64,000 bases of DNA from an uncultured Tenacibaculum sp. (GCA_947501615.1 CANMWK010000002.1:421868-485867), one strand, 5' to 3'. Positions 46,153-56,159 are shown, counted from the stretch's first letter. Notes: generated by a model from the letters alone, not told the origin. A program made the numbers and translations.

Positions 46153-48309
46153 TTATAAATTATCTAATTGGTTACTCTTGTTGTCGTCACTAATAGACCA
46201 GAAAAAGCCAACGAAAAAGAACTGATCTGCACTTGGTCTTAAGGCTTGTCTTTCAAAAGTTCCGTTAGTATTGGGTTGATTGCTATAATTGTATCCAAAA
46301 ACGTTCTCTGTGCCTAAAACATTGTTTACAGAGAAGTATAAAATTTTCTGTTGACTAATTAAATAGGCTGCATTTAAGCTTAAAGAATTATAGTTTTTAG
46401 TTTTTTCATTTAAAAATCCATTAATATTAGGATTTGTGTACGTTCTTCCTGTAGCAAATCGATATGACATGCCTAACTGAGTTTTCCACGAATCTACCCA
46501 ATATTTACCAACTAAAGAAGCATTATGAGATGAAGCGAAATTAGGAACGGCTTTGGTAGGGTAATTTCTGTGGTCTCTTTCTGTGTCTAAATACGAGTAG
46601 GACAGCCAATAATCTAAGTTTTTGATATTTTTATTATCTCTCCAAAAAACATCTACACCTTTAGCAAAACCATTACCATTGTTAGTAAAGTTTGATGTTG
46701 GTGAGGCAAATTGTCCGTCAAATTTAACCAATTCATCATAAGCTTTGTAATAGGCTTCAATTCTGAATTGTTGTTTGTCTTTTAAGAATTGATAATTCGC
46801 GATATAATGTATTGCGTTTTCAGGGTTTAAATCTGTTGAAAATTTCAAATATTCACTTCTGGGGTTCTGATAAAATTTACCATAGGCAACAGAAAACTGA
46901 GAAGTTTTTCCTGATTTATAAGCTAAAGAAACTCTAGGTGAAAACGTCATTTGATCTGAAAACTCATTATTTTCAGCTCTAAATCCAATTTTAGCCGCTA
47001 ATTTCCTAGAAAAGAAAATATCTGTTTCAGCAAAAGTTCCAAAAATATTATTGTTGAATCCGTAATTAAATGTTCCAATAGTATTTGCATCAAAACGTTC
47101 GTTAAAGTCTGTGATGAAATATTCTGCTCCAAAATTAAGTTTTATTCTACTAGAGAAACGCTTCGAAAGCTTAGCTTTAAAATGAGCTGAGTTTTCTTGA
47201 TCATTTACATTGTTATCCTGTAATTTAATATCTGAAGTTTCATTTGTATAACTAATACCACCAGAAACTTTCCAACCATTATCTAAACGCTGTTTGTAAG
47301 ATCCGTTGAAGTAAAGATTTGTGTTCTCTAAAGCAAAATTGAATCCGTTTGCAAAATTAATATCATTTTGAATTACATCAAGATTTGAGAAATTAAAAGC
47401 TCCATATAGTTTCAATAATCCATCTTCATTAGGTTGGTAACGATACACCATTTCTCCACTAGCACCCTCAAAAGGTTTGTTCCATTGATCTCTACCAGGA
47501 AAAGCAAACTGATAAGGAGCTAAATTTGTGTAAGAAGTGTTGATGCTGAAAGAGTTTTTACCCCATATTTGAGTGTTTCCAACACCCACACCAACAGTCA
47601 TTAGTTGAATTTCTGTTTTTTCTTGATCTGGTGTGTCAATGGTATTTAACGTAAGTACACTAGAAAGTGCTTGACCGTATTCAGCAGAATAGCCACCAGT
47701 AGAAAATGTCATTCCTTTAAAAAGAAAAGGAGAAAAACGACCCCTAGTAGGAATGTTGCTAGAAGTAGGAACAAAAGGATTAAATACACGAATTCCATCA
47801 ATAAACATTTGCGTTTCATTAGCGTCTCCACCACGAACAAACAGTCTACCATCTTCATCATTGGCAGAAGTTCCTGGTAAGGTTTGAAATGCACCAACAA
47901 CATCACCTAAAGCACTAGCTGTAGTAACAATATCTAAAGGTTTTAATGCTACAGCCCTTGCTTTTTCTCCAGCATCAAAACTTCCTGCATTAATGACTAC
48001 CGCATCCAAAGTGTTTACATCCTCACGAAGTTTTATGATTAAATTTTTTAATTTATTGATGCTAGTTGTTTTATAAAAAGTTTCAAAAGAAACAAAAGAG
48101 ACTACTAGTGTTTGTGTTCCTTCTTCTGAAGTAGTGAAATTATATTTTCCATCTTTATCTGTAGACGTTCCGTCATACGTTCCATCAAGATAAACATTAG
48201 CGCCTTCAATAGGATTTCCTTTTGTATCAATTACTTTACCAGAAATTTGTGCTTGAGCAAAGCTGAAAAGAGTAATTAAAAAAGAAAAAATAAATAGTTT
48301 AGATTTCAT
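46153..48309 (-). CDS. TonB-dependent outer-membrane receptor
   Basis: 718 residues. Signal peptide (FIFSFLITLFSFAQAQ), CarboxypepD-like domain with SGKVIDTKGNPIEGANVYLD, plug with DEDGRLFVRGGDANETQMF followed by IDGIRVFNP, then a beta-barrel with final strand FFFVGFFWSIS and a short extra tail SDDNKSNQLDNL that is unusual for a barrel end. Ligand unknown. An AraC-type regulator is encoded upstream on the same strand and DUF2141/TPR genes downstream. Confidence 0.9.
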   Translation of the reverse strand: MKSKLFIFSFLITLFSFAQAQISGKVIDTKGNPIEGANVYLDGTYDGTSTDKDGKYNFTTSEEGTQTLVVSFVSFETFYKTTSINKLKNLIIKLREDVNTLDAVVINAGSFDAGEKARAVALKPLDIVTTASALGDVVGAFQTLPGTSANDEDGRLFVRGGDANETQMFIDGIRVFNPFVPTSSNIPTRGRFSPFLFKGMTFSTGGYSAEYGQALSSVLTLNTIDTPDQEKTEIQLMTVGVGVGNTQIWGKNSFSINTSYTNLAPYQFAFPGRDQWNKPFEGASGEMVYRYQPNEDGLLKLYGAFNFSNLDVIQNDINFANGFNFALENTNLYFNGSYKQRLDNGWKVSGGISYTNETSDIKLQDNNVNDQENSAHFKAKLSKRFSSRIKLNFGAEYFITDFNERFDANTIGTFNYGFNNNIFGTFAETDIFFSRKLAAKIGFRAENNEFSDQMTFSPRVSLAYKSGKTSQFSVAYGKFYQNPRSEYLKFSTDLNPENAIHYIANYQFLKDKQQFRIEAYYKAYDELVKFDGQFASPTSNFTNNGNGFAKGVDVFWRDNKNIKNLDYWLSYSYLDTERDHRNYPTKAVPNFASSHNASLVGKYWVDSWKTQLGMSYRFATGRTYTNPNINGFLNEKTKNYNSLSLNAAYLISQQKILYFSVNNVLGTENVFGYNYSNQPNTNGTFERQALRPSADQFFFVGFFWSISDDNKSNQLDNL

Positions 48310-48403
48310 GTCGTTTTTATTTGATACTACAAAGATGTATCAGTCATGTTCTTTTTCATAAAAAGAAATACCGAGTTGTAAAAAAAATAAGACGAACTGT
48401 TTT

Positions 48404-49327
48404 TTACTGTATTGGAATAAACATTGTGATGTTGCATTTCTTTTCAGGATGCGTATTGAAGTCATTATGATAAATGTCAAATGCATCTAAATCACTATTT
48501 ACTTTATAACCTTTATTAAAAATCCAAACAAAAAGTCCTTCCCAAGCTTTTGAGAATTCATCTAAACCAAGTTCGAAATTAGCTTCTAAGTATTTTCCCG
48601 CAGTTATAGTTCGTATATTTATGTCTGAAGTATCTACTTTAGAAGAATTTAAACTGATACATGCACTGGCTTTAAGTTTCTCTGGGGGAGTGATTTTCAC
48701 GCTATCATGATAAATGGTCATAATTTGATGCTTTCCATTCATTAAATTTCTGGAATAAGCCCATTGTATTAACTTTTCAAAAGCTTGAGTTAAGTTTTCA
48801 AGGGGTCCAATATGTGGGATATAAGCAACCTCTATATCTTTGATAGTAACTATTTCTAATTTTCTAGCATTACTTTCTATATATTGTATGTGATTTTCCA
48901 TATTGCAAATGTATTCTTCAAGCCGTGTTTCAATTTGACCTATCTTGCTTTTTACTTGACTTATCTTGCTAAATCTACTGGGAGCATTGGACCTAAATTC
49001 TTTAGGGCTTAATCCGTAAAACTTTTTAAAAGCTCTTGAAAAAGAAGAAATATCGGTAAAACCAGACAAAAAAGTGATTTCTGTTATCGTCTTGTTTTCC
49101 TTGTGAAGTAATAAATCAACGGCTTTTTCTAAGCGTTTTCTTGTAATAAAACCGGTAAAAGTCTCTTTTGTGATTGTTTTAAAAATTCTATGAAAGTGAA
49201 AAGGAGAAAAGTGAGCTTTTGAAGCTACATCTTCCAAGAGAAGTTTAGTTGTACTATTTTCTTCTATATATTGAATAGCATTATGTATTCTTACAATTGT
49301 ATTTGGATTTAAATCATGATTTTTCAC
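48404..49327 (-). CDS. AraC-family regulator with GyrI-like effector domain
   Basis: 307 residues. An N-terminal AraC DNA-binding domain (residues ~8-110) has AHFSPFHFHRIFKTITKETF and the second helix-turn-helix SGFTDISSFSRAFKKFYGLS. A C-terminal GyrI-like/SOUL-type small-molecule domain follows from about 150 (VAYIPHIGPLENLTQAFEKL). The AraC domain is N-terminal, as in the MarA/Rob/SoxS type with effector domains. It may regulate the TonB receptor downstream (inference). Confidence 0.9.
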   Translation of the reverse strand: MKNHDLNPNTIVRIHNAIQYIEENSTTKLLLEDVASKAHFSPFHFHRIFKTITKETFTGFITRKRLEKAVDLLLHKENKTITEITFLSGFTDISSFSRAFKKFYGLSPKEFRSNAPSRFSKISQVKSKIGQIETRLEEYICNMENHIQYIESNARKLEIVTIKDIEVAYIPHIGPLENLTQAFEKLIQWAYSRNLMNGKHQIMTIYHDSVKITPPEKLKASACISLNSSKVDTSDINIRTITAGKYLEANFELGLDEFSKAWEGLFVWIFNKGYKVNSDLDAFDIYHNDFNTHPEKKCNITMFIPIQ

Positions 49328-49420
49328 AATAACAAATGTATGTTATTTAAAGGAACTATTATCTTTTCCTGTATTTTAGAAAATAATTTATAGTGTATAT
49401 TGGTATTAAAAAGAAACCTA

Positions 49421-49474
49421 AAAATAAAATCATTTAGTTTTTGTAGTTTCACAAAAACTAAATGATTTTATTTT
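49421..49474 (-). terminator. Long perfect inverted repeat / terminator after S9 peptidase
   Basis: 24-bp perfect arms, 49421-49444 and 49451-49474, with a 6-base loop (AGTTTC). It lies 25 bases past the peptidase stop on the minus strand. The arms begin AAAATAAAATCATTTAG. AT-rich and unusually long for a terminator. Confidence 0.7.
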
Positions 49475-49498
49475 GCTTAGTAAAGTGATTTTTTGGCT

Positions 49499-51490
49499 TT
49501 ACTGTAAATGTTTTTTAAAGAATCCCATCATTGTTTCATACAGTTCTATACGATTTTCTTCCCTACTAAAACCATGTCCTTCATTGTATTTTACCATGTA
49601 AGGTACATCAAAACCTCTATTTCTAAGACTCGATACTATTTGATCACTTTCGTCAATGTTTACTCTAGGATCATTAGCACCTTGAACTACAAATAATGGT
49701 TTATTTAATTTCTCAATATTTAATGCAGGAGAAACAGCTGTCATAATTTCTTTTTCTTCTGGGATTTCTGGGTCGTACCATTGTTCGTAAAACTGTTTCA
49801 TTAGTGGTTTCCAGTATGAAGGAAAAGAATTTACGAAGGTGAAAAAGTTACTGACTCCCACATAATCAACTCCGCAAACATATAGTTCGGGTGTTTTAAT
49901 TAAACTTCCTAAGGTAGCTAAACCACCATAACTTCCTCCATAAATAGCTATTTTATTTTTATCAATTACTCCCTGATTTATAACGTGTTTTACACCATCT
50001 TCTAAATCATTTAGCATATTACGTCCAATTTGTTTACTGCCTGCTAAATAAAATTGTTTTCCATAGCCTCCAGATCCTCTAAAGTTAATTTGTAACGTAG
50101 CATAACCTCGGCTAGCAAATAATTGTGCTTCAGCATTAAATCCCCAAGAATCTCTTTCTCCATATGGTCCTCCATGAGGGTTAACAATCATAGGAGTTTT
50201 ACCTTTTTTAGCATTTAAAGGTAAAGTTAAATATCCATGTACATCTAATCCGTCTCTAGTAGTGAAAGATATAGGTGTCATAGGTGCCATAGTGTCTGGA
50301 GTTAATTTAGGCATTAAATCCTCTAGTAGTTTAATATTATTGTTTTTTACATCATATAAATAGTACTGCCCATATAAAATGTCACTAAATACCATAATTA
50401 AGTACTTATCTTCTTTTGTTGTTTGACTTACTACTTCAAAGTTGTTAGTAGAAAATTTTGAACTTAATTTTCTGTGTAATTTTTTGAAATATTCACTTAC
50501 AGGAATAATAATTTCTTTTTCACCGTTATAAGAGTAGAAATCTAATTCATAATTACGTTTTTTTGATCTTGACATTGATATATTATCAATATCATAGTTT
50601 TCATTAGAAAATAAACGCTTAATAGTTTTCTTATTTTTTAAGTCATATAATACGATTTCAGTTTTATCGCTATTTAAATTCGTAGATACATAGGCTAAAT
50701 CATTGCTTTCAGAAACAAAACCGAGAATTTTAAACTCATCTTTCCAATTAGTTGTAATAATTTCTTTGAAAGAATTTTCACCAATAGGTTTATATTGTAG
50801 TACGTAATCTACTCCGTTTTTGCGTCTAGTTAATGCGCGTAAATTTCCTTTTCGATCAAATTTATAAGAACTAACTGCGTTTTCTGTATCTGTGTTTTCA
50901 AAAATAAGCTCCATTTCTCCTGTTTCAATATTAATTTTGTAGGGCTCAAAAATTTGTTTATTTCTTCTATTTAAAGGAATTATAACATATTTAGGTAAAT
51001 CTTTTAATGCGTAAACAGTACTTAGGGTTACTCCTTCAAAAGGGGTAAGATCAATATCTTTTTTTGTGTTTAAGTTATATGAATATAAATGATAATTTTC
51101 ATTACCACCTTTATCCATTACATATAATAAGGTTTCTTTATTTCCCCAGAAGTAAGTTAATATTAATTCCTTTTTTTCTTCGAGAGCAAGTATTGTTTTA
51201 TTGGTTTGTGTATCTTTAATATATACATTGATTTTACCATTCTTTTCTTTTTGTTTAAAAGAAAGAAATTGACCATCAGGAGATAATTTAAAACTGCTTT
51301 TTGTTGGTTTTCTAAAATAATCTTTCACAGTATAAGTGTAATTTCCACTGTCAAAGTTTGCTAATTCTTTTAATTTTTGTGAAGATGAAGGTAGCTCTAG
51401 ATTCCCTGGAAGACTATCTTTCTTTTTATTTTGACTTAAAGCTTGTAATGTCGTTAACATTACAAATAAAAAAGTAAAGAGCTTGTTCAT
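49499..51490 (-). CDS. S9 family prolyl-oligopeptidase-like peptidase
   Basis: 663 residues from the ATG at 51490. This start is chosen because it gives a clean signal peptide (MNKLFTFLFVMLTTLQALSQ); the longer reading adds nineteen unlikely residues. An N-terminal beta-propeller (about 40-390) is followed by an alpha/beta hydrolase domain with nucleophile in IYGGSYGGLATLG, Asp in GANDPRV and His in YNEGHGFS. Exported dipeptidyl/acylaminoacyl-peptidase-type enzyme for peptide use. Divergent from the two-component system at 51780. Confidence 0.9.
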   Translation of the reverse strand: MNKLFTFLFVMLTTLQALSQNKKKDSLPGNLELPSSSQKLKELANFDSGNYTYTVKDYFRKPTKSSFKLSPDGQFLSFKQKEKNGKINVYIKDTQTNKTILALEEKKELILTYFWGNKETLLYVMDKGGNENYHLYSYNLNTKKDIDLTPFEGVTLSTVYALKDLPKYVIIPLNRRNKQIFEPYKINIETGEMELIFENTDTENAVSSYKFDRKGNLRALTRRKNGVDYVLQYKPIGENSFKEIITTNWKDEFKILGFVSESNDLAYVSTNLNSDKTEIVLYDLKNKKTIKRLFSNENYDIDNISMSRSKKRNYELDFYSYNGEKEIIIPVSEYFKKLHRKLSSKFSTNNFEVVSQTTKEDKYLIMVFSDILYGQYYLYDVKNNNIKLLEDLMPKLTPDTMAPMTPISFTTRDGLDVHGYLTLPLNAKKGKTPMIVNPHGGPYGERDSWGFNAEAQLFASRGYATLQINFRGSGGYGKQFYLAGSKQIGRNMLNDLEDGVKHVINQGVIDKNKIAIYGGSYGGLATLGSLIKTPELYVCGVDYVGVSNFFTFVNSFPSYWKPLMKQFYEQWYDPEIPEEKEIMTAVSPALNIEKLNKPLFVVQGANDPRVNIDESDQIVSSLRNRGFDVPYMVKYNEGHGFSREENRIELYETMMGFFKKHLQ

Positions 51491-51686
51491 ACGTATCAAT
51501 CTTTTATATTCTATTATAAATAATGCTACTCTGTTTGTTGTTGTCATAAAGTTTATTTTTTATTCCTTAATTCCGATGTAAAATTACTGAGTATACCTAT
51601 GCCGTATAGATAATTAGAGGTTAAATAACCTTAATTAAAAACTAAAAAATAATAGCAGATGTGTTAGAAAAAACTAAACCAATGTT

Positions 51687-51708
51687 TAAACCTTAAATAA
51701 AACTTAAA
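51687..51708. promoter_or_regulatory. 11-bp direct repeats upstream of two-component system
   Basis: TAAACCTTAAA (51687-51697) is followed directly by TAAAACTTAAA (51698-51708), one mismatch; a third degenerate copy (AAACCTTTAA) follows. Eleven-base spacing is what OmpR/PhoB-family regulators usually bind as tandem half-sites. Possible autoregulatory site for the regulator at 53230; it could also affect the divergent S9 peptidase gene. Confidence 0.4.
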
Positions 51709-51779
51709 AACCTTTAATATTGTTTAAATAAAAACAAAATATAATTAAATATTTTATTTTAGTAGTTTAAGATATTTTC

Positions 51780-53228
51780 ATGAAAAGTTTTGATTTTAAG
51801 TATATTATGTTGTTGGTGGGGTTGTCTTCATTTGGAGTTGTCTTATTCCAAGTGAATTGGTTGAGTGAAAGTTATGGTGTTGCTAAAAAAAACTTTAATG
51901 AATCTACATATCAGTCTTTGAAAAGTGTAAAAAATAAGCTGGAGACTTATAGATCTTCTAGAAATATCAGTATAGATGAAAACTCGAAAATGGAGTATCA
52001 ATATATCTCTAAAGACTCCATGTATACTTTTAATTTTAATGCATTTTTATCTTTAGATTCTACGCCAAGCTATGATAATCAGTTTTATAATGCTATAAAT
52101 ACACTAAAAAATGAATTTCTTAAAAGAAAAAATAAAACAAAGTCTTTTAGTGAATTTGTTTATTTAATCTATGGGCAAAAAGATACTATTGATAACGTAA
52201 ATGATTATAAGGAAATAAATGTTGATAGTATACTTGAAAAAAGTTTATCTAAGAGTAATATACAGTTAAAACATTCCTTTGGTTTTAAAGATAAAAAAAG
52301 TAATAAATGGAATTATATAGGAGGTGAAACTTTAAAAGATACCTTATTACTTGAAAAAAGCAAACATATTATAGTAGATACTATTGATGATGAAAGTTTA
52401 CATCTTGTTTTTTATGATAAAAAACAATTTTTATACAAATCTCTTTTATTTAATATTATTATTTCTACACTTTTAGTGTTAATAATTTTATTTAGTTTTT
52501 GGTATGCATTAAGAATAATTTTAAAACAAAAACACCTTTCTCAAATAAAGACAGATTTTATAAATAATATGACTCATGAGTTTAAAACACCTTTAGCATC
52601 AATAAGTATGGCGGTAGCTACTATTGAAGAACCAGAAATTATTAAAAAGGAAAGTGTTGTTAAACAGTTTACTAAAGTAATAAAAGAAGAAAACAGTCGA
52701 ATGAATAAACAAGTTGAAATGATATTGAAAATAGCAAAAAATGATAACTTGATTTCAAAATTAGATAAAACTGAGATTGATATAAATACTATTATTAAAA
52801 AAATTGTAATAAATAATAATATCAGAGTTGAAAAAAAGAGAGGAAAAATCAATTATCAATACAAAACCAAAAAGACATTGATTATTGCTGACGAGATACA
52901 TATTTATCAAGCAATTAATAATTTAGTTGATAATGCTATTAAATATTCATACAATACTGTTGAAATTATGATAACTTCTAGGTATGAAAATAATTATTTA
53001 ATTATTGATGTTACTGATAAAGGAATTGGTATTAAAAGAGAAGATGAAAATAGAATTTTCGATAAGTTTTATCGGGTTTCTACAAAAAATTTACACAATG
53101 TTAAAGGCTTCGGATTAGGGTTGAATTATGTTAAACAAACAGCAGAAGCTCATGGAGGATATGTTACACTTAAACGTCATAGAATTGGGACTACATTTTC
53201 ATTGCATTTACCCTTAAATAACAGTTAA
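51780..53228 (+). CDS. Membrane sensor histidine kinase
   Basis: 482 residues. Membrane segments are at about 8-28 and 218-243, enclosing a ~190-residue periplasmic sensor without a recognised domain. HisKA has His266 in NNMTHEFKTPLASIS. The ATPase domain has NLVDNAIKYS, TDKGIGIKRED and GFGLGLNYV. It is two bases from the response regulator gene. The arrangement resembles the RprX/RprY-like systems of Bacteroidota. Signal unknown. Confidence 0.92.
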   Translation: MKSFDFKYIMLLVGLSSFGVVLFQVNWLSESYGVAKKNFNESTYQSLKSVKNKLETYRSSRNISIDENSKMEYQYISKDSMYTFNFNAFLSLDSTPSYDNQFYNAINTLKNEFLKRKNKTKSFSEFVYLIYGQKDTIDNVNDYKEINVDSILEKSLSKSNIQLKHSFGFKDKKSNKWNYIGGETLKDTLLLEKSKHIIVDTIDDESLHLVFYDKKQFLYKSLLFNIIISTLLVLIILFSFWYALRIILKQKHLSQIKTDFINNMTHEFKTPLASISMAVATIEEPEIIKKESVVKQFTKVIKEENSRMNKQVEMILKIAKNDNLISKLDKTEIDINTIIKKIVINNNIRVEKKRGKINYQYKTKKTLIIADEIHIYQAINNLVDNAIKYSYNTVEIMITSRYENNYLIIDVTDKGIGIKREDENRIFDKFYRVSTKNLHNVKGFGLGLNYVKQTAEAHGGYVTLKRHRIGTTFSLHLPLNNS

Positions 53229-53229
53229 T

Positions 53230-53931
53230 ATGAATACCGACAAACAAAAGAGTTTATTGTTAGTAGAAGATGACCCTAATTTTGGAATGGTTTTAAAAAG
53301 TTTTTTAGAAATTAAAAAATTTAAGGTTACATTATGTGATGATGGTAATGAGGCTATTACAATTGCTAAAAGTAAACCTTTTGATCTTTTTATACTTGAT
53401 GTAATGCTACCTAATAAAGATGGATTTACAATTGCTAAAGAGCTTAAAGAAGAACAAATTATAGCACCTTTTATCTTTTTAACGGCTCGTGCTATGAAAG
53501 AGGATAAAATGAAAGGATACCAATTAGGAGCTCTAGATTATTTAGTAAAACCATTTGACCCTGATATCCTATATCTAAAAATTCAAGCACTTTTGCATAA
53601 AGAACAATCAGCTATTTCTGTAGAAAAGATAACAACATTCGAAATAGGAAATTTCCAATTGGATACGTTAAAACAAGTGCTAATTATTAATAGTCAAGAA
53701 ATACATTTAACGCACAAGGAAAGTGAGCTACTAAGAATGTTAATTGAGCATAAAGAAAATGTTTTACTACGAACAAAAGCGCTTTCCGAAATTTGGGGAG
53801 ATGATAATTATTTTACAACTAAAAGCATGGATGTGTATATTACAAAATTGCGTAAACATTTAAAAAAAGATAAAGAAAATTCTATTGAAATTTTGAATAT
53901 TCATGGAAAAGGTTTTCGTCTATTAATTTGA
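53230..53931 (+). CDS. OmpR-family response regulator
   Basis: 233 residues. The receiver domain has LLLVEDDPNFG, phosphoacceptor Asp57 in LFILDVMLPNKDGF, FLTARAM, and Lys in YLVKPFDP. The C-terminal winged helix (about 135-233) has the DNA-recognition part TTKSMDVYITKLRKHLK and ends IHGKGFRLLI. Pairs with the kinase two bases upstream. The direct repeats at 51687 are a candidate binding site. Confidence 0.94.
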   Translation: MNTDKQKSLLLVEDDPNFGMVLKSFLEIKKFKVTLCDDGNEAITIAKSKPFDLFILDVMLPNKDGFTIAKELKEEQIIAPFIFLTARAMKEDKMKGYQLGALDYLVKPFDPDILYLKIQALLHKEQSAISVEKITTFEIGNFQLDTLKQVLIINSQEIHLTHKESELLRMLIEHKENVLLRTKALSEIWGDDNYFTTKSMDVYITKLRKHLKKDKENSIEILNIHGKGFRLLI

Positions 53932-54039
53932 TATTATTCGGTGTAGGTAGTAAACATGTTGATATTATATTTTAATGAAAGATAAGTGATTAGTTTATCC
54001 TGTATAAGTGTTATTTTTACATCATAAATTGATTAAATT

Positions 54040-54687
54040 ATGTCACAAGATTTAAGCGACTACAGAAAGACATATGAAAAATCCGAATTGTTAGAAGGGA
54101 ATTGTCCTGAAAATCCAATTGAATTATTTAGAGATTGGTTTTTACAAGCTAACGATTCTGAAATGGTAGATGAAGCTAACGCGATGAGTATTTCTTCTAT
54201 AGGATTAGATGGTTTTCCTAAAACTAGAGTCGTGTTATTAAAAAAATACACACACGAAGGCTTTATTTTTTACACAAACTATAATTCTGAAAAGGGAAAA
54301 GCGATAACAGCAAATAATAAAGTTTGTTTGTCGTTTTTTTGGGCAGGATTAGAACGGCAAATTATTATAAAAGGAAGGGCAGAAAAGGTAGCCGAAAATT
54401 TATCGGATGGTTATTTTGAATCAAGACCAGATGGAAGTAAATTAGGTGCTTGGGCTTCTAACCAAAGTGAAGTTGTAGCGAATAAACAAGTGCTTACTGA
54501 TAATTTGAGTAGGTTGGAAAAAGAATTTAAAAATAAAGAAATTCCTAGGCCAAAGCATTGGGGTGGATTTATAGTTAAGCCAGTGTCAATCGAGTTTTGG
54601 CAAGGGCGTCCGAACAGAATGCATGATAGAATTCGTTACGAATTGCAAAAAGATTTTAACTGGAAGCTTGAACGTTTAGCTCCGTAA
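54040..54687 (+). CDS. pdxH: Pyridoxamine 5'-phosphate oxidase
   Basis: FMN enzyme oxidising PNP/PMP to pyridoxal 5'-phosphate. The 215 residues show PIELFRDWFLQAND, RVVLLKKYTHEGFIFYTNYN with the FMN-phosphate-binding part SEKGKAI, SFFWAGLERQIIIKG, and the C-terminal signature EFWQGRPNRMHDRIRY. Precedes a SixA-like phosphatase gene by 31 bases. Confidence 0.97.
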   Translation: MSQDLSDYRKTYEKSELLEGNCPENPIELFRDWFLQANDSEMVDEANAMSISSIGLDGFPKTRVVLLKKYTHEGFIFYTNYNSEKGKAITANNKVCLSFFWAGLERQIIIKGRAEKVAENLSDGYFESRPDGSKLGAWASNQSEVVANKQVLTDNLSRLEKEFKNKEIPRPKHWGGFIVKPVSIEFWQGRPNRMHDRIRYELQKDFNWKLERLAP

Positions 54688-54718
54688 CACTATATTTGAA
54701 CATTCTTTTTTTAGTTGA

Positions 54719-55207
54719 ATGAAAACAATTTACATAGTTCGTCATGCTAAATCATCGTGGAAATACACAAGTGTAAAAGACCACGACAGACCGTTAAAAG
54801 AAAGAGGAATTAATGATGCTCATTTAGTTTCTGAATATTTAGCGAAAAAAATTCAAAGACCAGATGTGTTTATTTCTAGTAGTGCAAATAGAGCATTGCA
54901 AACAGGGATAATTTTCTGTGAAAATTTTGGATACCCAATGGCTAATTTGAAGATTAGCAAACAGCTGTATAGTTTTAGTGATGGTTACCTAGTGAAAACG
55001 GTAAAAGCTTTAGACGATAATTTTGATAGTGCAATTATATTTAGCCACGATCATGGAATTAACACTTTTGTAAATAAGTTTGGGAGCAAACCCATAGCAC
55101 ATGTAACTACTTGCGGAGTGGTAGGAATTCAGTTTAAAGAAAAGTATTGGAAAGACATTAAAAAAGGAACCACAGTTCTTGTTGAGTTTCCTAAATATCA
55201 TAAATAA
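54719..55207 (+). CDS. SixA-like histidine phosphatase
   Basis: 162 residues of the histidine phosphatase (phosphoglycerate-mutase-like) superfamily. The catalytic RHG-type motif is IVRHAKSSWK, with DHDRPLKERGINDA, then SSANRALQT, and the second His in IIFSHDHGIN. SixA members remove phosphate from phosphohistidine domains; the target here is unknown. 13 bases separate it from the Ppx/GppA gene, suggesting an operon. Confidence 0.88.
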   Translation: MKTIYIVRHAKSSWKYTSVKDHDRPLKERGINDAHLVSEYLAKKIQRPDVFISSSANRALQTGIIFCENFGYPMANLKISKQLYSFSDGYLVKTVKALDDNFDSAIIFSHDHGINTFVNKFGSKPIAHVTTCGVVGIQFKEKYWKDIKKGTTVLVEFPKYHK

Positions 55208-55219
55208 AACGAACTACTT

Positions 55220-56113
55220 TTGAAGATAAGGAAATACGCAGCCATAGATATAGGATCGAATGCCGTTAGATTATTGGTAGCAAATGTAATAGAAGATAAA
55301 AAGAAAGCCCCTAAGTTTAAGAAATCATCCTTAGTAAGGGTGCCTATTCGATTAGGAGCAGATGCTTTTGTAGCAGGAAGTATATCTGAAAATAATATCG
55401 ATCGAATGTTAGATGCTATGAAAGCTTTTAAATTATTGATGAAGGTACATGGTGTTGAAAAGTATAAGGCGTGTGCAACTTCAGCAATGCGTGAAGCTTC
55501 TAATAGTGAAGAAATTGTTGAAAAAGTACTTAAAAAAACAGGAATTGAAATAGATGTAATAAATGGAGCAAAAGAAGCTGCAATTATTTCTTCTACAGAC
55601 TTAAAGCATCTTATCAACTCTGATGAAACATATTTATATGTAGATGTAGGTGGAGGTAGTACAGAGCTTACTATCTTTTCTGAAGGGAAAATTATCAATT
55701 CTAAGTCGTTTAAAATAGGAACAGTACGTTTGATTAATAACTCAAAAGAAAAGAATAAAAAAATATTCGCTAAGGTAGAAGAGTGGATTACGAAGCACAC
55801 TAAAGAATATAAAAGAATTTCTTTAATAGGTTCAGGAGGAAATATCAATAAGATTTTCAAAATGTCGGGTTTAGATGCTGGTCGACCGATATCATATATT
55901 TATTTAAATGCGCAATTTGAATATTTGAAAAAGATGACCTACGAAGAGCGAATTTCTGAGTTAAGTTTAAACCCAGATCGTGCTGATGTAATCGTTCCTG
56001 CAACAAAAATTTACCTTTCTGCAATGAAATGGAGTGGAGCACGAAGAATTTTTGTCCCTAAAATAGGGCTCTCAGACGGAATTGTTAAGAGTTTGTATTT
56101 TAATAAATTATAA
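55220..56113 (+). CDS. Ppx/GppA exopolyphosphatase-family phosphatase
   Basis: 297 residues, actin-like fold. Start is the TTG at 55220; the in-frame stop at 55205 excludes anything upstream. Motifs: AAIDIGSNAVRLL, CATSAMREASN, YVDVGGGSTEL and LIGSGGNINKIF. It lacks the C-terminal HD domain of long E. coli-type Ppx, so it corresponds to the short form. It probably hydrolyses polyphosphate or pppGpp. It follows the SixA-like gene. Confidence 0.92.
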   Translation: MKIRKYAAIDIGSNAVRLLVANVIEDKKKAPKFKKSSLVRVPIRLGADAFVAGSISENNIDRMLDAMKAFKLLMKVHGVEKYKACATSAMREASNSEEIVEKVLKKTGIEIDVINGAKEAAIISSTDLKHLINSDETYLYVDVGGGSTELTIFSEGKIINSKSFKIGTVRLINNSKEKNKKIFAKVEEWITKHTKEYKRISLIGSGGNINKIFKMSGLDAGRPISYIYLNAQFEYLKKMTYEERISELSLNPDRADVIVPATKIYLSAMKWSGARRIFVPKIGLSDGIVKSLYFNKL

Positions 56114-56151
56114 AATACTTTAACAAGTCTTTAACAGTAACAAAATTTGTT

Positions 56152-56159
56152 TATATTTG
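56152..56159 (+). promoter_or_regulatory. TAnnTTTG box upstream of OmpA-domain gene
   Basis: TATATTTG, 75 bases before the start codon, matches the Bacteroidota -7 element; no good -33 TTG at ideal spacing was seen. Confidence 0.5.

Noticed and set aside
55198..55860. 220-aa minus-strand ORF opposite the ppx gene
   Set aside because: Antisense shadow of a well-supported plus-strand Ppx/GppA coding sequence.
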